Shown here: positions 52,205 to 62,345 of the stretch, piece by piece
Layout: every line of letters begins with the position of its first letter
Position numbering within the stretch: position 1 is the first letter of the stretch
Assembly: GCA_963575745.1 (NCBI GenBank)
Contig: CAUYUJ010017840.1
Span: 80,345-144,344, forward strand
Length of the DNA: 64,000 nt
Source: Prorocentrum cordatum
Lineage: Eukaryota > Sar > Dinophyceae > Prorocentrales > Prorocentraceae
Direction: 5' to 3'
Made by a program: the position numbers and the translations under genes
Notes under the pieces: generated by a model
The model's database searches: none
The model's input: the letters and a program-made list of their open reading frames with translations, nothing else
What the model was told of the DNA's origin: nothing

Positions 52205-52520
52205 TGGCAGGGCACTGCGCCAACAAGCGCTAACCTGACAACTGATGCGCTGCCGTCGAAGAGACAATGCCCTCTGAACAAACCGCCGCCGCCGCGCGCT
52301 GTCGGCTAGAACGCGCGTTGCGATTGACGCGCCGGTGGCGACTGGGCGACGGGTTGAAAAGGGAGAGGGGCAGCACGTTTGATGGCGGCGGCGGCAGTGG
52401 AGCGCTGCAGTGCGTCGCGGTATTCCGCTTTGCAGACTATCGTTCTTCAGCTGGAAAGCTCTGAGCCCCTGTGGCGGTCGCTTACTCATCCCAGAGCAGC
52501 GTTGTGCCATTGCGCGAACG
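52205..52520 (+). repeat. Direct duplication, copy 2
   Basis: Partner of 51270-51600. The intervening 600 bp contain the minus-strand acidic frame. Confidence 0.85.
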
Positions 52521-52619
52521 CTACACCCAAGCACCCCCATACTCAAGGCCACCGTCGCCATCGCGACTTGTCCTCGCTGTCGCTCAAGCGAATCACTTGT
52601 GTGTGTATATCTAGACATG

Positions 52620-52695
52620 TATGCACACACACACACACACACCTCTATATAGATACAATGCGTGTGTATCTCTATATATATATATAGAGAGATGA
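52620..52695. repeat. AC and TATA microsatellites
   Basis: (AC)n at 52623-52642, then CTCTATATAGATACA and a (TATA)n with flanking CTCTATATA/TATAGAGAG palindrome. Confidence 0.9.
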
Positions 52696-52921
52696 TGTGT
52701 ATATATTAGTTTTATTTATAGACATCGAAAACCAAAAATTCTTTTCTGCAGCTGCGAAGCGGCGGCGCAGGTTGCGGCGGGCGCGGCGCCGCAAACCCCG
52801 CAACAGCGCCTCGGGGAGCAGGGGCGGCTGCGCGCCGCCCGCGCCGTCGAGCGCGGCAGCCCCGTGCACCCCGTGGGCGGCCATGCCCGCACTTGCGGGC
52901 GCGAGCGCTCTCAACGGGCGA

Positions 52922-53105
52922 CGCGTCTTGGCAGCGAAGCGGGCGCGGCGGCGGCGGCGCCCGGCGGCGAACGGGGCGGGAGAACCTCCTCCTCCTCCCC
53001 CTCCTTCTCCTCCCCCTCCTCCTCGTCCTCCTCCTCCTCCTCCTCCTCCTCCCTCTCCTCCTCCTCCTCCTCGCGTCTTGGCAGCGAAGCGGGGCGGGAG
53101 AACGC
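52922..53105. repeat. TCC array inside a direct duplication
   Basis: CGTCTTGGCAGCGAAGCGGG occurs at about 52925 and 53073, and GGGGCGGGAGAAC at about 52974 and 53092. Between them lies (CTC)n with GTC interruptions (52987-53071). The second copy lacks about 28 bp present in the first. Confidence 0.8.
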
Positions 53106-53392
53106 GGCGGCGGGCATCGGGGAACGCCTGGCGGTGCGGGGCGCGGTTCGCGCCGCGTTTGGGTCGGCGGGGAACGTTATGATTACGGCGAAATGCAGAT
53201 ATGATGACGCAGGCAAAAAGGAGGAGAGGCAGAGGCGCCGGAGAGAGAGGATGAAGACGAGAAAGATGGGGGGAGAGGCGGGAGGAGGAATCAAGGAACG
53301 TGAATAGGAACGCGGGGACAGGGATGGCAACAGAGAGGGTTGAACAATGCGCAGTATAATAACGATAAGGTGAAGTCGAGAAGGAAGGGGCG

Positions 53393-53668
53393 GGCATTTC
53401 ACCCGACGCAGTGGGCAATGCGTCCGACGAGTTGGGCATTGCACCAGCAGGGTTGGGCATTGCACCCAACGGATTGGGCATTGCAACCCGGACTGCGCTT
53501 GGGGCATTTCGCCCGGTCGGGGTTGGGCATTGCGCTGGAATGGTTGGGCATCGCACCCGAAGGGTTGGACATTGCGCCCGCAGGGTTGGGCACTGCACCC
53601 GAAGAATTGGGCAGCGCGCCCGGGGAGTTGGGCATTGCGCCCAGAAGGAGTGGGCAGTGTACCCAGAG
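53393..53668. repeat. ~22-bp GGGTTGGGCATTGCACC minisatellite
   Basis: About twelve copies of GTTGGGCATTGC(A/G)CCC(G/A)A(A/C)G with GGGCATTTCGCCC and GGGCAGTGTACCC variants, mostly 21-22 bp apart. All frames open across it are repeat artefacts. Confidence 0.93.
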
Positions 53669-53669
53669 A

Positions 53670-55275
53670 AATATCATTGAGGAGGGAAGAGGAGGGACGC
53701 GGAAGGAGGAGGGAGAGTAAAGGTTGAAGAGGGGGAAGAAAGGGGGGAGGAGGATGGGGGAGGAAGGGGGGGGGAGGACGACGCGAGGGATCGAGGGGAA
53801 AGCAGTACATGGATGAACGGAAGATGAGGCCAGAGGCAGCCTCAAACAACAGCGCATGAGACTGCGCGAGCTCTGCCACGCGCCCTCCCTCGGATCCGGT
53901 GTGGCGCGCGCAGCCTTCGGCGCCGTCGTCGCCGTTGCCTTCGCCGTCGGCGTCGGCGTCGACGTCCACGTCGCCGTCGCTCGCGCCACTCGAGCAACGC
54001 ATTCCAGAACACCAGAACAGCGTGGGAGGTCCCCCGAAAAAGCACTCAAAAGGACCCCCCGCCTGAGAGTTCCCAACCAGAAGAATAAAGACAGCAGCAC
54101 AGTCAACTCCCGCCCGAGAGGAGAAAAATAAAGACAACTCCCAAACAACACGAAATAAAGACAGCCAGAACAAGAAAGGCAGCAGAAGCTATATGTATGC
54201 ATACACATCTGTGCATATCTACAGATATATGTATTTAATAACAAATCGACTCAACCAACAGAAAACTCCCCTTTGACAGGCCCCCCAAAAGCAACCAAAA
54301 TCAGGCTCCCGCTTGAGAGGCCCCTAAAAAGAAGAAACAACAGAACAACGCCCCCTCTCACCCTTGCAACTGCCCCAAACAACCCAAACAACCCAACGTT
54401 ACAAAAGGGGGACTCTTCCTCATCCTCCAAAAGACGGATCGGAAGAAAAGGGGTGGACATTTGTCTTGCACCACTTCTAGTCATGCCTACCGCCCTCCCA
54501 GGACCCTTCCTCCTGCTCCCCCGTTGCCCCCCCCCCATCCTCCCCACCCTCCTATCCTCCTACCATTCTCCCCACCCTCCTATCCTCCCCACCCTCCTGG
54601 CGCCTTGTCCTGGAGTCCTGGAGCGCGCTCGCCTAAACCGCGAGCCGAATCCAGCCGTGGCGACGAGGGCGCCTGCCTGGGGAGCATCAAGCTCAGCCCT
54701 CTCCTCCTCAGCTCATCCTGCCTGCCTGCCTCCTCCTTCAAGCTCTCCTCCTTCAGCTCATCCTGCCTGCCTGCCTCATCCTGCCTGCCTGCCTCATCAG
54801 CTCTCCTCCTTCAGCTCCTCCTCAAGTGGTCCCCCTGCCTGCCGCAGCCGCGCTCGCCCGCTGGCTGCGGCACGCTGGCGCCCCAGGGGAGAGGGGGGCA
54901 CACCTCAGCAGAGCCAGGGGTTGGCTCCGGGTGCTCTCCATCTGGCGGCCCTCGTTTCGGGAGCCCGCGTGGAACATCGGGAATTCCAGGAAATCTTGGG
55001 TAAATCCTGCCGTATCGCGCGTGTCGCGCGGCTTACCGGCGACTCTCTGGCCTCTGGGAGCTCGCAGGAGGTTTACTGACCACGCACTTGTAACCCAGGG
55101 TACACCTTATGCGATGCTTAAGAAAACCTAAGTTTTCGGCCAGAGTCTCGATTATTCTTAACGTTTCAATGTAAATCCCAAGATTTTATTAGAAATGTTG
55201 GGTTTTAGTTCAAGTTCTGAGACGATGAATTTCTTAACCCATGATTTCTTAAGCATTTCGCAGGGTGTAGGGGCT
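53670..55275. other. No gene assigned; short CT-rich minisatellites
   Basis: CACCCTCCTATCCTCC repeats at 54545-54600; TGCCTGCCTCATCC and CTCCTTCAGCTC repeats at 54715-54830. 55085-55275 is AT-rich with TTTCTTAA-type motifs. An acidic or basic conserved frame is not evident. Confidence 0.5.
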
Positions 55276-55280
55276 TTTTC

Positions 55281-55494
55281 TTTCATCCCTCAAGAGACGT
55301 GTCATTCTCATGAGCACCCACCCACCACATCGAACTGCCCAGCTGCACCCGAAGGTGAGGCTGGCGGGGGAGGCGGGTCGCGGGGCCAGCTCGCTCCAGT
55401 CTGCAGACGTGCGCCGCCTTGCTTGCTGGTCACGGCGTGGCCCCCCAGAGTTCTGGGCCCCGTCCCTAGAAGAAGAAAACGCTGCATAAACATA
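55281..55494 (+). repeat. 215-bp direct repeat, copy 1
   Basis: Nearly identical to 55681-55894, offset exactly 400 bp with no net indel. Begins TTTCATCCCTCAAGAGACGT and ends AGAAGAAAA(C)..GCATAAACATA. Confidence 0.95.
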
Positions 55495-55529
55495 AGCTTT
55501 CAGAGCTCGGAGGTGGATAGACCTCCTAC

Positions 55530-55680
55530 CATGACACGTCGATTAAGGAATTGGCCGTCTTCGGTTCGCTAGAGGGCGTCGCGACCGTCAGGTTTGCGGT
55601 TCCAGGTCCGTCGGTTTCGGTCCTAGGCCGTTTTCACTACGGGGAGGTGTGCTAAAGGGAGGTCTGTCCACCGCCGATTT
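55530..55680 (+). repeat. Dispersed repeat C, copy 2
   Basis: Counterpart of 21279-21428. It fills most of the spacer between the two 215-bp repeats. Confidence 0.8.
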
Positions 55681-55894
55681 TTTCATCCCTCAAGAGACGT
55701 GTCATTCTCATGAACACCCACCCACCACATCGAACTGCCCAGCTGCACCCGAAGGTGAGGCTGGCTGGCGAGGCGGGTCGCGGGGCCAGTTCGTTCCAGT
55801 CTGCAGGCATGCGCCGCCTTGACTGCTGGTCACAGCGTGGCCCCCCAGAGTTCTGGGCCCCGTCCCTAGAAGAAGAAACAACTGCATAAACATA
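55681..55894 (+). repeat. 215-bp direct repeat, copy 2
   Basis: Second copy of 55281-55494, with a small number of substitutions. An AT-rich stretch with ATTATTCA and CATGTATTA motifs follows to 56060. Confidence 0.95.
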
Positions 55895-56086
55895 CAGTGC
55901 CGTTTTAATACATGCTCCGCGTGCGGATCATGTATTTAACATGCAGGGATTTATTATTCAAAACAACGATGCGTTCATGCATAACTTTACTCATACATTA
56001 GTCATGTATTAACCTTCCTATCTGTTTTAAACTCCCATGTATTAGAAACAAACTGCCCTGTAAGCCTTCAGAGCTCCGCACAGACC

Positions 56087-56182
56087 TCTTGGATCGGCGT
56101 GGGCCCCCCATGGCAGCGCCTCCGTCGGCGCCCCGTGGCGCACTCCGCGCGCCAGGGAGGGGGGTCCAGCGTCGATCCAAGA
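56087..56182. mobile_element. Small hairpin element
   Basis: TCTTGGATCGGCGTGGGCCC (56087 on) and the reverse of GGGTCCAGCGTCGATCCAAGA (ending 56182) form inverted ends of about 22 bp. Related single ends occur at about 23185-23205 (CTCGGATCGGCGCTGGACCC) and 57167-57187 (GGGGTCCAGCGCCGATCCAG). Confidence 0.65.
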
Positions 56183-56394
56183 CAAACGCGCGGACATCCA
56201 AACATCTATGTGTACAGGTAATAATATGTTATTATTATGTCTCAACGGCGCCGCTCCCCAGAGGTCTGGATCCCTGGTCGCCTTTTGACCGCCCCCAGGG
56301 CTTGGCAGAGGCCCCCAGAGGCCGACAGGGGCCGGGCCGTCTTCCCGTCGCGATCGTGCATTGCGCGAGGATGGCAGGGCCAGTGAGCCCTCGT

Positions 56395-56509
56395 CCTTCT
56401 TGCTTCTCCTCCTCTTCCCTCCTCCCTCCTCCTCCTCCTCCTCCTCCTCCTCCCTCCTCCTCCTCCTCCTCCTCCTCCTCCTCCTCCTCCTTCTCCTCCT
56501 CCTCCCGAG
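56395..56509 (+). repeat. TCC array acting as polypyrimidine tract
   Basis: (CTC)n with CCCTCC and TTCTCC interruptions, ending CTCCTCCCGAG. The last AG is immediately followed by a clean short coding end (56510-56557), so the array is placed like a 3' splice-site pyrimidine tract. Confidence 0.85.
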
Positions 56510-56557
56510 GCGCTGGTCAACGCGAAGGCGGTGCTGAGCGGGGCGAGCTACGAGTAG
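56510..56557 (+). CDS. Possible 16-codon terminal exon
   Basis: After the AG at 56508-56509 the sequence reads Ala-Leu-Val-Asn-Ala-Lys-Ala-Val-Leu-Ser-Gly-Ala-Ser-Tyr-Glu and stops at TAG 56555-56557. It is short but well balanced and directly behind a long pyrimidine tract. The preceding exon would lie upstream of 56395 and is not identified. Chance is a real alternative. Confidence 0.3.
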   Translation, partial: ALVNAKAVLSGASYE

Positions 56558-56564
56558 GGCGGCG

Positions 56565-58020
56565 GGCTCCGCGGCGTCCCAGCGCGCCTGCCCCGCCCAG
56601 GGCAAGCCGCGATCTTCCCCGGCGCTCATGCGGGCGGAGGGGGGGGTGGAGGCGGGGGGAGAAGGGCTTCTCTTCTTCTTCTTCTTCTTCTTCTTTTTCT
56701 TCTTCTCCTTTATTCCCAGCCCCCGTTGCCTTCCTTCATCCCCCTTTTCTTTCCCTCTGCCCCCCTTTCCCAGCCACTCCATGCCACCTCCCCTCCCCTC
56801 CTCCTCGTCGTCACCCCGCCCTCCCCTCCACTCCCCGCTCCCCTCCACCCCGTGAGGCTAGCCTCGCAGGGCGGCCTCCTCCAGGGCCTTCGTGGCTTCC
56901 CGCGTGAGGAGGAGAAGGACAAGGAGGGGGAGGCGGAGGACAGGGGGGGGAGGGGGAGTAGACCATAGATACATGAGCGATGCTGCAGTACACCCTCCCG
57001 TCCCAGGTCTCTTCCTGCAGCGAGGACGGAGGAGAGGGGCGGGGGGTTGGGTAGTTCATCGGAGGAGGACGGAGGAGGGGCAGGCAACATAACTGCCATT
57101 GCTCATGGCACCTCAGCGCAGCACGCGGCGGTCGCCACTGGCGCGGAGGCCGCCACTGGCGCGGAGGGGTCCAGCGCCGATCCAGGGCATCAGCGCTGAC
57201 CACTAAATGCCTTCTGTGATTTATGATGATGGTAGTGTTAATTACTATTCTGACTAATGATACTATGATTGCCTTTTATCTTGAATCATAGTATTGTCGT
57301 TCTTATGTGTATCATGCCCTGTTTTTTGTTGTTCGCCTTCGTCTTCTCATGTTTCTTCTTCACTGGCCGGCGCCGCCCCCCACGCCCAGCGCTCGCGCGG
57401 GTTTGCCACCTTATCCGCTCCTTTACGCTCAGCGGCGCTGGCGCCCCGAGCAGGCTGTCGGCGACCCCACGGAGAAGGTGGGAGGAGAGGTGGCCAGACG
57501 AACGGGGGGATCCGCACGGTGCAGGGGGCCAGAAAGGAGGAGGTGGCAGGAGGAGCACGGCGGAGAGAGGGGAGGAGGGTGAACGGAGGGACCCGTGCAG
57601 CGGGGAGCGGCCCGAGAGGGCCGCAACGCCGGCCCGACTTCGACAGCATCGCATCGGCGGGCGTGCCTTCGCCTGTCTGGCGTGACTGCCCCCGCTTGCT
57701 CGGTGGGTGTGGTAAGGGAGGGCAGGCGTCGCCGTCGCTGCCCGAGCCGCCAGCCGCGCGCGCCGCGGCCGCGCCCAGCTGCAGAGGCGCCCCTCCGAGC
57801 GGGCGCGCGGGACGAGCCCACCGCCACCCGGCGGGCCGATGGGCCCGCCCTCGGCCGGCAGCGGGGCCGCGCCCGGGCGGGCTGGCGGGCCGACGGCGCC
57901 GGCGCCCCAGCGGGCCGCGGCCGGCCCACAGCGGCCGCGCGCCCCGCGTCGTGGGGGAGTCCGGGGCACGGAGGTTTTTCGTGGTTGTTCGGGCCTCTGG
58001 GGGCTTTCGTTTTCTTCTCG
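56565..58020. other. No gene assigned
   Basis: A TTC microsatellite at 56665-56705, C-rich 56750-56850, G-rich 56915-56960, and an AT-rich strip at 57205-57310. 57330-57990 is GC-rich and open in several frames on both strands. An 18-bp direct repeat (CGCCACTGGCGCGGAGG) lies at 57133 and 57151. Confidence 0.45.
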
Positions 58021-58081
58021 TCGTCCTCCTCCTCCTCCTCCTCCTCCTCCTCCTCCTCCTCCTCCTCCTTCTCCTCCAGGT

Positions 58082-59415
58082 GGCCCAGATGAGGCGCCAA
58101 GGAGTGCGCCACCCTATCTCCCACCTCCCGGAATTCCGCGAGGGGCACACTCCCCTCGCCCCGCGGCGGCATGTCAGGTGGCGGTCTGGCGCCCTCGTCG
58201 ACTGCCGGTCTGCTCCGCATCGTGCAGTACAGTCCCATTGTGGCCAACACACACTTTCGCTTACTTGACATCGCGACGGAACTTGGCGTTAAGGACATCA
58301 TCGCGCTGACGGGCACGCAGAAGAAGTCGAAGGGAGAGCAGTGGGAGGAGACCAAGAGAATAGGTGCATACAACGCGATTGAATTGGGTATTCGTGGGGC
58401 GCACTTACATCCAAGGCATGTGGCGTGACCGTGTTGTTGCGAAGGTTCATATTCCCGATGTCCTCATTCAAGAAAATCACTGCAGTCCCCAAAACCCTAT
58501 GGGGGCGCTGTCTTTGGCTGCTACTTCGGAGAGGAGGGATCACGTACGGAGCTTGCGTTGTTTACTATCCCCCACGCGAGACTAATCGAGCTGCCCGTCT
58601 CGCGTATGAACGCACAGTGGATCAGTTGAGCTTACGGCTCAGTGAAACGATTTTGTTTGTGTTCAGAGAACAAGGTGCGTTAGCATTCATTTTAATAGAC
58701 TTGAACGGTGGGCTGCCCCACTCCACGCAGGATGGCGTCGCAGGCAGATTTGGCAGAGGAAAGACGACCCCGAGCTCTGCCAGACTACGGCCTCTTCTAG
58801 CAGGATGGGAGACGACGAGCGCCAACACTCACAGATATTGTCCTCCCACCTTCACCTCCAACGCGGGATCGGAGAGCCTCATTGATAACGTTTTTGTCCC
58901 TGTCGCCCTTGTTGGCATGCCAAAGAGGGCACAGGTGCTCACATCAAGCGCGAAGAGATTGCATATTGCAGTACATCGAGAAAGCAGGGATCGTAAACCA
59001 GTTGTCGTTGCCCTTCATGCTCGCCCTGCAGCCTCGTTTGAGCCCCACCGAGAACCGCGTCCCAATTGTGGGGCCTTTTTACCAGTGTTTTCAGACAGGC
59101 TTCAAGCGCACGGAGGGTCTGGAGGCCATGGAGAGCCTCGTTGCGGGTAGGATGCAAGAGTTTGGCCAAGCTGGTGAATCTGGGGATCTAGAGAAGACGA
59201 ACCAGATCTTCAGGGAAGTCCTCTGCCAGGCCACCATACTGGTCTTCAGCGAGTCCCTCCTGTACACCGAGAGCCGCAAGGAACACCTGGAGCCCCTCAA
59301 GAGCCGCTTAGCCGAGCGTCGGACCCTACGAGCAGCAGCTAGAGATGATGAGGAGCACACCGCAAATATCAAGCAGCTGAGCAAGGACACCAGAGAGCAT
59401 AGTCAACAGCACTAG
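58082..59415 (+). pseudogene. Retroelement endonuclease domain, frameshifted
   Basis: Begins just after a TCC tract and CCAG (58025-58081). Frame pieces in order: a Pro-rich leader (GPDEAPRSAPPYLPPPG); LRIVQYSPIVANTHFRLLDI and DIIALTGTQKKS; after a shift near 58385, VGRTYIQGMWRDRVVAKVHI; after a second shift near 58500, ITYGACVVYYPPRET, FILIDLNGGL, GRFGRGKTTPSSARLRPLL, ANTHRYCPPTFTSNAGSESL and IDNVF. These are the steps of an AP-endonuclease fold: N/Q-x-E region, D-x-N (DLNGG), then S-x-x-D-H-like ends. A third shift near 58930 leads to a helical stretch to 59415. At least three frame changes mean it cannot encode an intact protein. Confidence 0.65.
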
Positions 59416-59439
59416 CAAGAGATACAGAAACGCACGTGC

Positions 59440-60235
59440 ACTGAAATACGGCCGGCAGCAAAATAACAAACAATTATTTAGTCCAGAAGATTGCGCGCCT
59501 TTTAGCTTGCTAACAAAGCGAGGACCTGGGCAGCGACGGTTTGTTGCATGCCCAGGTTCAGCGGCAGGCGCAGTCAGCTGGGCGCGCAAGATGCAGTTAG
59601 ACCACTGCCAGGCGGCTGCACCGCGGCCGTTAAAACACCAGAGAAGGTATCATAAGAGGTTCGAGCCGAATCCCAGACCACCACGGACCCGACCGGAGCG
59701 ATGTACAAAGCAGCAGAAGACAGGAACCTCTTGTCTAGGAGTGCATGCCGGCTTCGATTATGGAGGACGTGGTCCACATGGAGCGCGCCGCCTGAATGCC
59801 TTCGCCTAGGGCAACACCCCAAATGGATCAACGAGCGCAGGCATGCTCAGCTACACGGTCTTGGTTTCATCGATGAACGTCCGAAGATCACCCAGACTCG
59901 AGACATGTTGCTGGGCCTCTTGCGCGCTTGCAGATTATATGACAGGCATCCGATTTCTTGACGCAGCGCACAGGCTGCACGCATACCCAAGCACCACAGC
60001 AAGCTCGACACAGTAGGGGGGCGCATCATCATGGTCAGGTGCGCGCTCGGTTGCGCGTTTCACGGCGCAGTTCTCGTTCGGGAGGAACCCCAATGGGACC
60101 CGCCCAGTTGAATGCGCGGAGGCCTCAGGAGGAGAAGGGGGAAGACGGCGATGGGGGTACATATGGCGGGAAGTTATCGGATGCAGGCATCATGCTACGA
60201 ATGCATACTACACGGTTTAGCATTCGGCCATCTTA
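59440..60235 (+). pseudogene. Decayed linker between endonuclease and RT
   Basis: Fragments only: 59790-59960 reads GQHPKWINERRHAQLHGLGF, then TRDMLLGLLRACRLYD and a stop; 60060-60165 reads QFSFGRNPNGTRPVECAEAS. Their order and strand suit the region between endonuclease and reverse transcriptase domains, but the front RT motifs are not recognisable. Confidence 0.4.
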
Positions 60236-60236
60236 G

Positions 60237-60915
60237 ACTGCATCGATTCATGCTACGCGCCAGAGGATCCGACATTCATCAGGGACAGAATAGTACACAA
60301 TACCTTTCTCTTGGAAGATGAGACGGGATCCTTCTTGCAGGAGACGCGGGGGCGACTCAGCTTTTTTGTTGAATTTATGCAGAGCCAGTTCTAGAGTGCT
60401 TCGCATACCTCACGGTCGTCAAGAACTGGTCCCCCTGTTTGGAGGCGTCGCTACCTTGGGGCCCCGAATGGGCGGGGCAAGTCTCCATGACGGGCCACAT
60501 GGGCGACGTAGCCAACAGGGCATTGGGGGGCGGGGAGGGCACCGTGGAGGAGATCATTAGCAGAGGAAGTATTTGGGAGAACGAGGCGATTGACAGGGGA
60601 CTGAGGAGGGTGGCGGCAGGGCAGAACGTCAGCAAGCAGGAAAACATATGTTACCTGCGAGGCCGCGGGGCCCATCAGGCGCAGCGCAGGCTATGCGGCG
60701 GAGCCGTCGAAGGAGTGGCTGGGCGCACGCTCCACCATTGCCGTTATCTAGGAGGTTCACAGGCAGCGACCTCTGCACCGGGCCCCGAACTTCACAGGAG
60801 GCTCAACGCAGAGAAGGCTGCGTTTCATAGTATGGGGAGGTTTTGGCATTCGGACCCGCCGCTCGCGCTTGTCAAGGACCTCCTGGAGTGCCAAGTTCGA
60901 CGCCCAGATCTTTAA
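60237..60915 (+). pseudogene. Retroelement reverse transcriptase remnant
   Basis: 60233-60391 reads ILDCIDSCYAPEDPTFIRDR, then LLEDETGSFLQETRGRLSFF up to a TAG. Another frame (60439-60915) reads MTGHMGDVANRALGGGEGTV, ENEAIDRGLRRVAAGQNVSK, QENICYLRGRGAHQA, HCRYLGGSQAATS and LHRRLNAEKAAFHSMGRFW. This is the back half of an RT: the catalytic Y/F-x-D-D position is HMGDVA, so one catalytic Asp is lost; then the Asn-x-x-Lys-x-Glu strand and the YLGG...RxxxAxxAFxxMxxxW thumb. It is on the same strand and in the right order after the endonuclease. Confidence 0.65.
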
Positions 60916-61640
60916 TTGCGAAGGTCGAGTGGATGACTCGGCCAATCCCTGGGCGCGTCGGGCTCTGGGCGATCTCGACAGGCTTCAGGAGCTGGAGGCT
61001 GGCGCAGTTCTCTTCTCGATGCAGACCCCTTTTGAGTTGTTGTTCCAGGAGCCGGCCGACTTCTGCAGCGCTGATGTCGGCGAGCTTCGAGCGCGCTTCC
61101 TCCCGCGAGATGCAGAGACTCGCGAAGCTGCAGGGACTGCGGCCACTGGCGAGCATCGCCGCCTGGAGGTGAGGGACGACGGGAGCGTGCGCAACTCACC
61201 CAGGCCGACGAGAAAAACAGATATATGCCCACATCGGTTCCGCGATAGGAGGATCACACTGTCGAGCGAACATTGCGAAAGTTGTCGTGGACACAATCGA
61301 CTGCGCATTGTGCGAATCGACCTTCCGAGACACCGACGCCGCGAGACAGCGCGTAGCAAGCGGCCTGCAACGGTGCTACTGCCCAAAAGGTCGCGCTCGC
61401 TTCGCACCGCCCCTCATCGGGCCGAAATTGGACTGCGTCGCGCGCCTATCATCATTCGCGACCACAGCCGACTTTTCCAAGCATGTCGTGAGCACATTGT
61501 ACCTCACTTGCTTCCTTCGTTTCATATCCGCGAAGGTCAGCCTCAGCAGATTGGAGGGGGCGAAGTGGCATGCGGCACCGCGCCCTCGCGGGTCGACTGA
61601 CGCCGCATGGCCGCCCAGGAAGAATGATAAACAATGACGA
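60916..61640 (+). pseudogene. Retroelement C-terminal region with degenerate zinc finger
   Basis: 60890-61015 reads KFDAQIFNCEGRVDDSANPW and ARRALGDLDRLQELEAG. Then 61290-61400, in another frame, reads IDCALCESTFRDTDAARQRV and ASGLQRCYCPKG. The pattern C-x2-C-x4-F-x-x-x-x-x-A-x-x-(H)-V...C is the zinc finger that closes dinoflagellate non-LTR proteins, but the His positions are Arg/Gln here. Frame changes separate the parts. Confidence 0.5.
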
Positions 61641-61669
61641 GCAGAGGCAGCGGGCGAGAACGAGGACGA

Positions 61670-62341
61670 TGCCATGGACAGCACGCTCGCGATAATGCGG
61701 AGTCTTCTCGTTCAGCTCGAAGGCAGAATCAGGGGGGCATTGGGGAACAAGTCGCACGTTGCAATCCTGATCAACAAAAAATGCGACGCCCCCACTCAGA
61801 TACAGGATTGCTTCCAGCAGTACCTCAAGATGCGGAAGGAGGACCCCGACACCGACCACAGACCCCCAGGGTGCCACTGCCTTTCAGGGGCCCAGAACGC
61901 TTTGCTCAGCCTCGAGCACAAGGACACCTCACCCTGGATGCGATTGACGCAGGGGGGCTGCAGCGGCTCTACGACACGCTCAAAGCAGGGGGGCCCGACA
62001 GCGGACGGATCTGGGCGAAGGAGATGATGATGCTGCCGACCTTCCAGATGCCAGGGAAAGAACCCAATGTTCGCATTTTGTTCAGTGGCCTAGGAGAGCT
62101 CGCACTGCCGAAGGACCAGGCGGACCACGAGAAACTGATGAAAGCAACCGGCCAGCCCGAGGACGATATACACCAGCTCTTCCCCATAGAGATGCCGACC
62201 TCTCATCTTCAAATGCGCGGAGCACGGGCGCCCGTGGAAACGATCATAGCCGAGGCCTTGCGCAGCATGGGGGGCCAGATCTTGAGCGATCGCGCACCCA
62301 GGACCAGCCGTGGCGGAGGTTCTAGAGGCAGCGGTGCTTGA
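61670..62341 (+). pseudogene. Trailing conserved-looking domain of the retroelement region
   Basis: 61674-61850 reads DSTLAIMRSLLVQLEGRIRG, then NKSHVAILINKKC and TQIQDCFQQYLKMRKE. After a frame change near 61860, 61910-62341 reads LEHKDTSP-like sequence, GGLQRLYDTLKAGGPDSGRI, MLPTFQMPGKEPNVRILFSG and MRGARAPVETIIAEALRSMG, ending at TGA 62339-62341. Charged and helical, with no motif that I recognise. It may be an extra 3' domain of the retroelement or an adjacent host gene fragment. Confidence 0.4.
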
Positions 62342-62345
62342 AATT

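Noticed and set aside
51518-52642. 374-codon minus-strand frame as one gene
   Set aside because: Most of it is Arg/Ala/Pro-rich GC noise and includes the duplicated 300-bp repeat and an AC microsatellite. Only 51600-51965 looks coding.
59650-59670. tRNA-like B box (GGTTCGAGCC)
   Set aside because: No A box at the right distance and no cloverleaf can be drawn.
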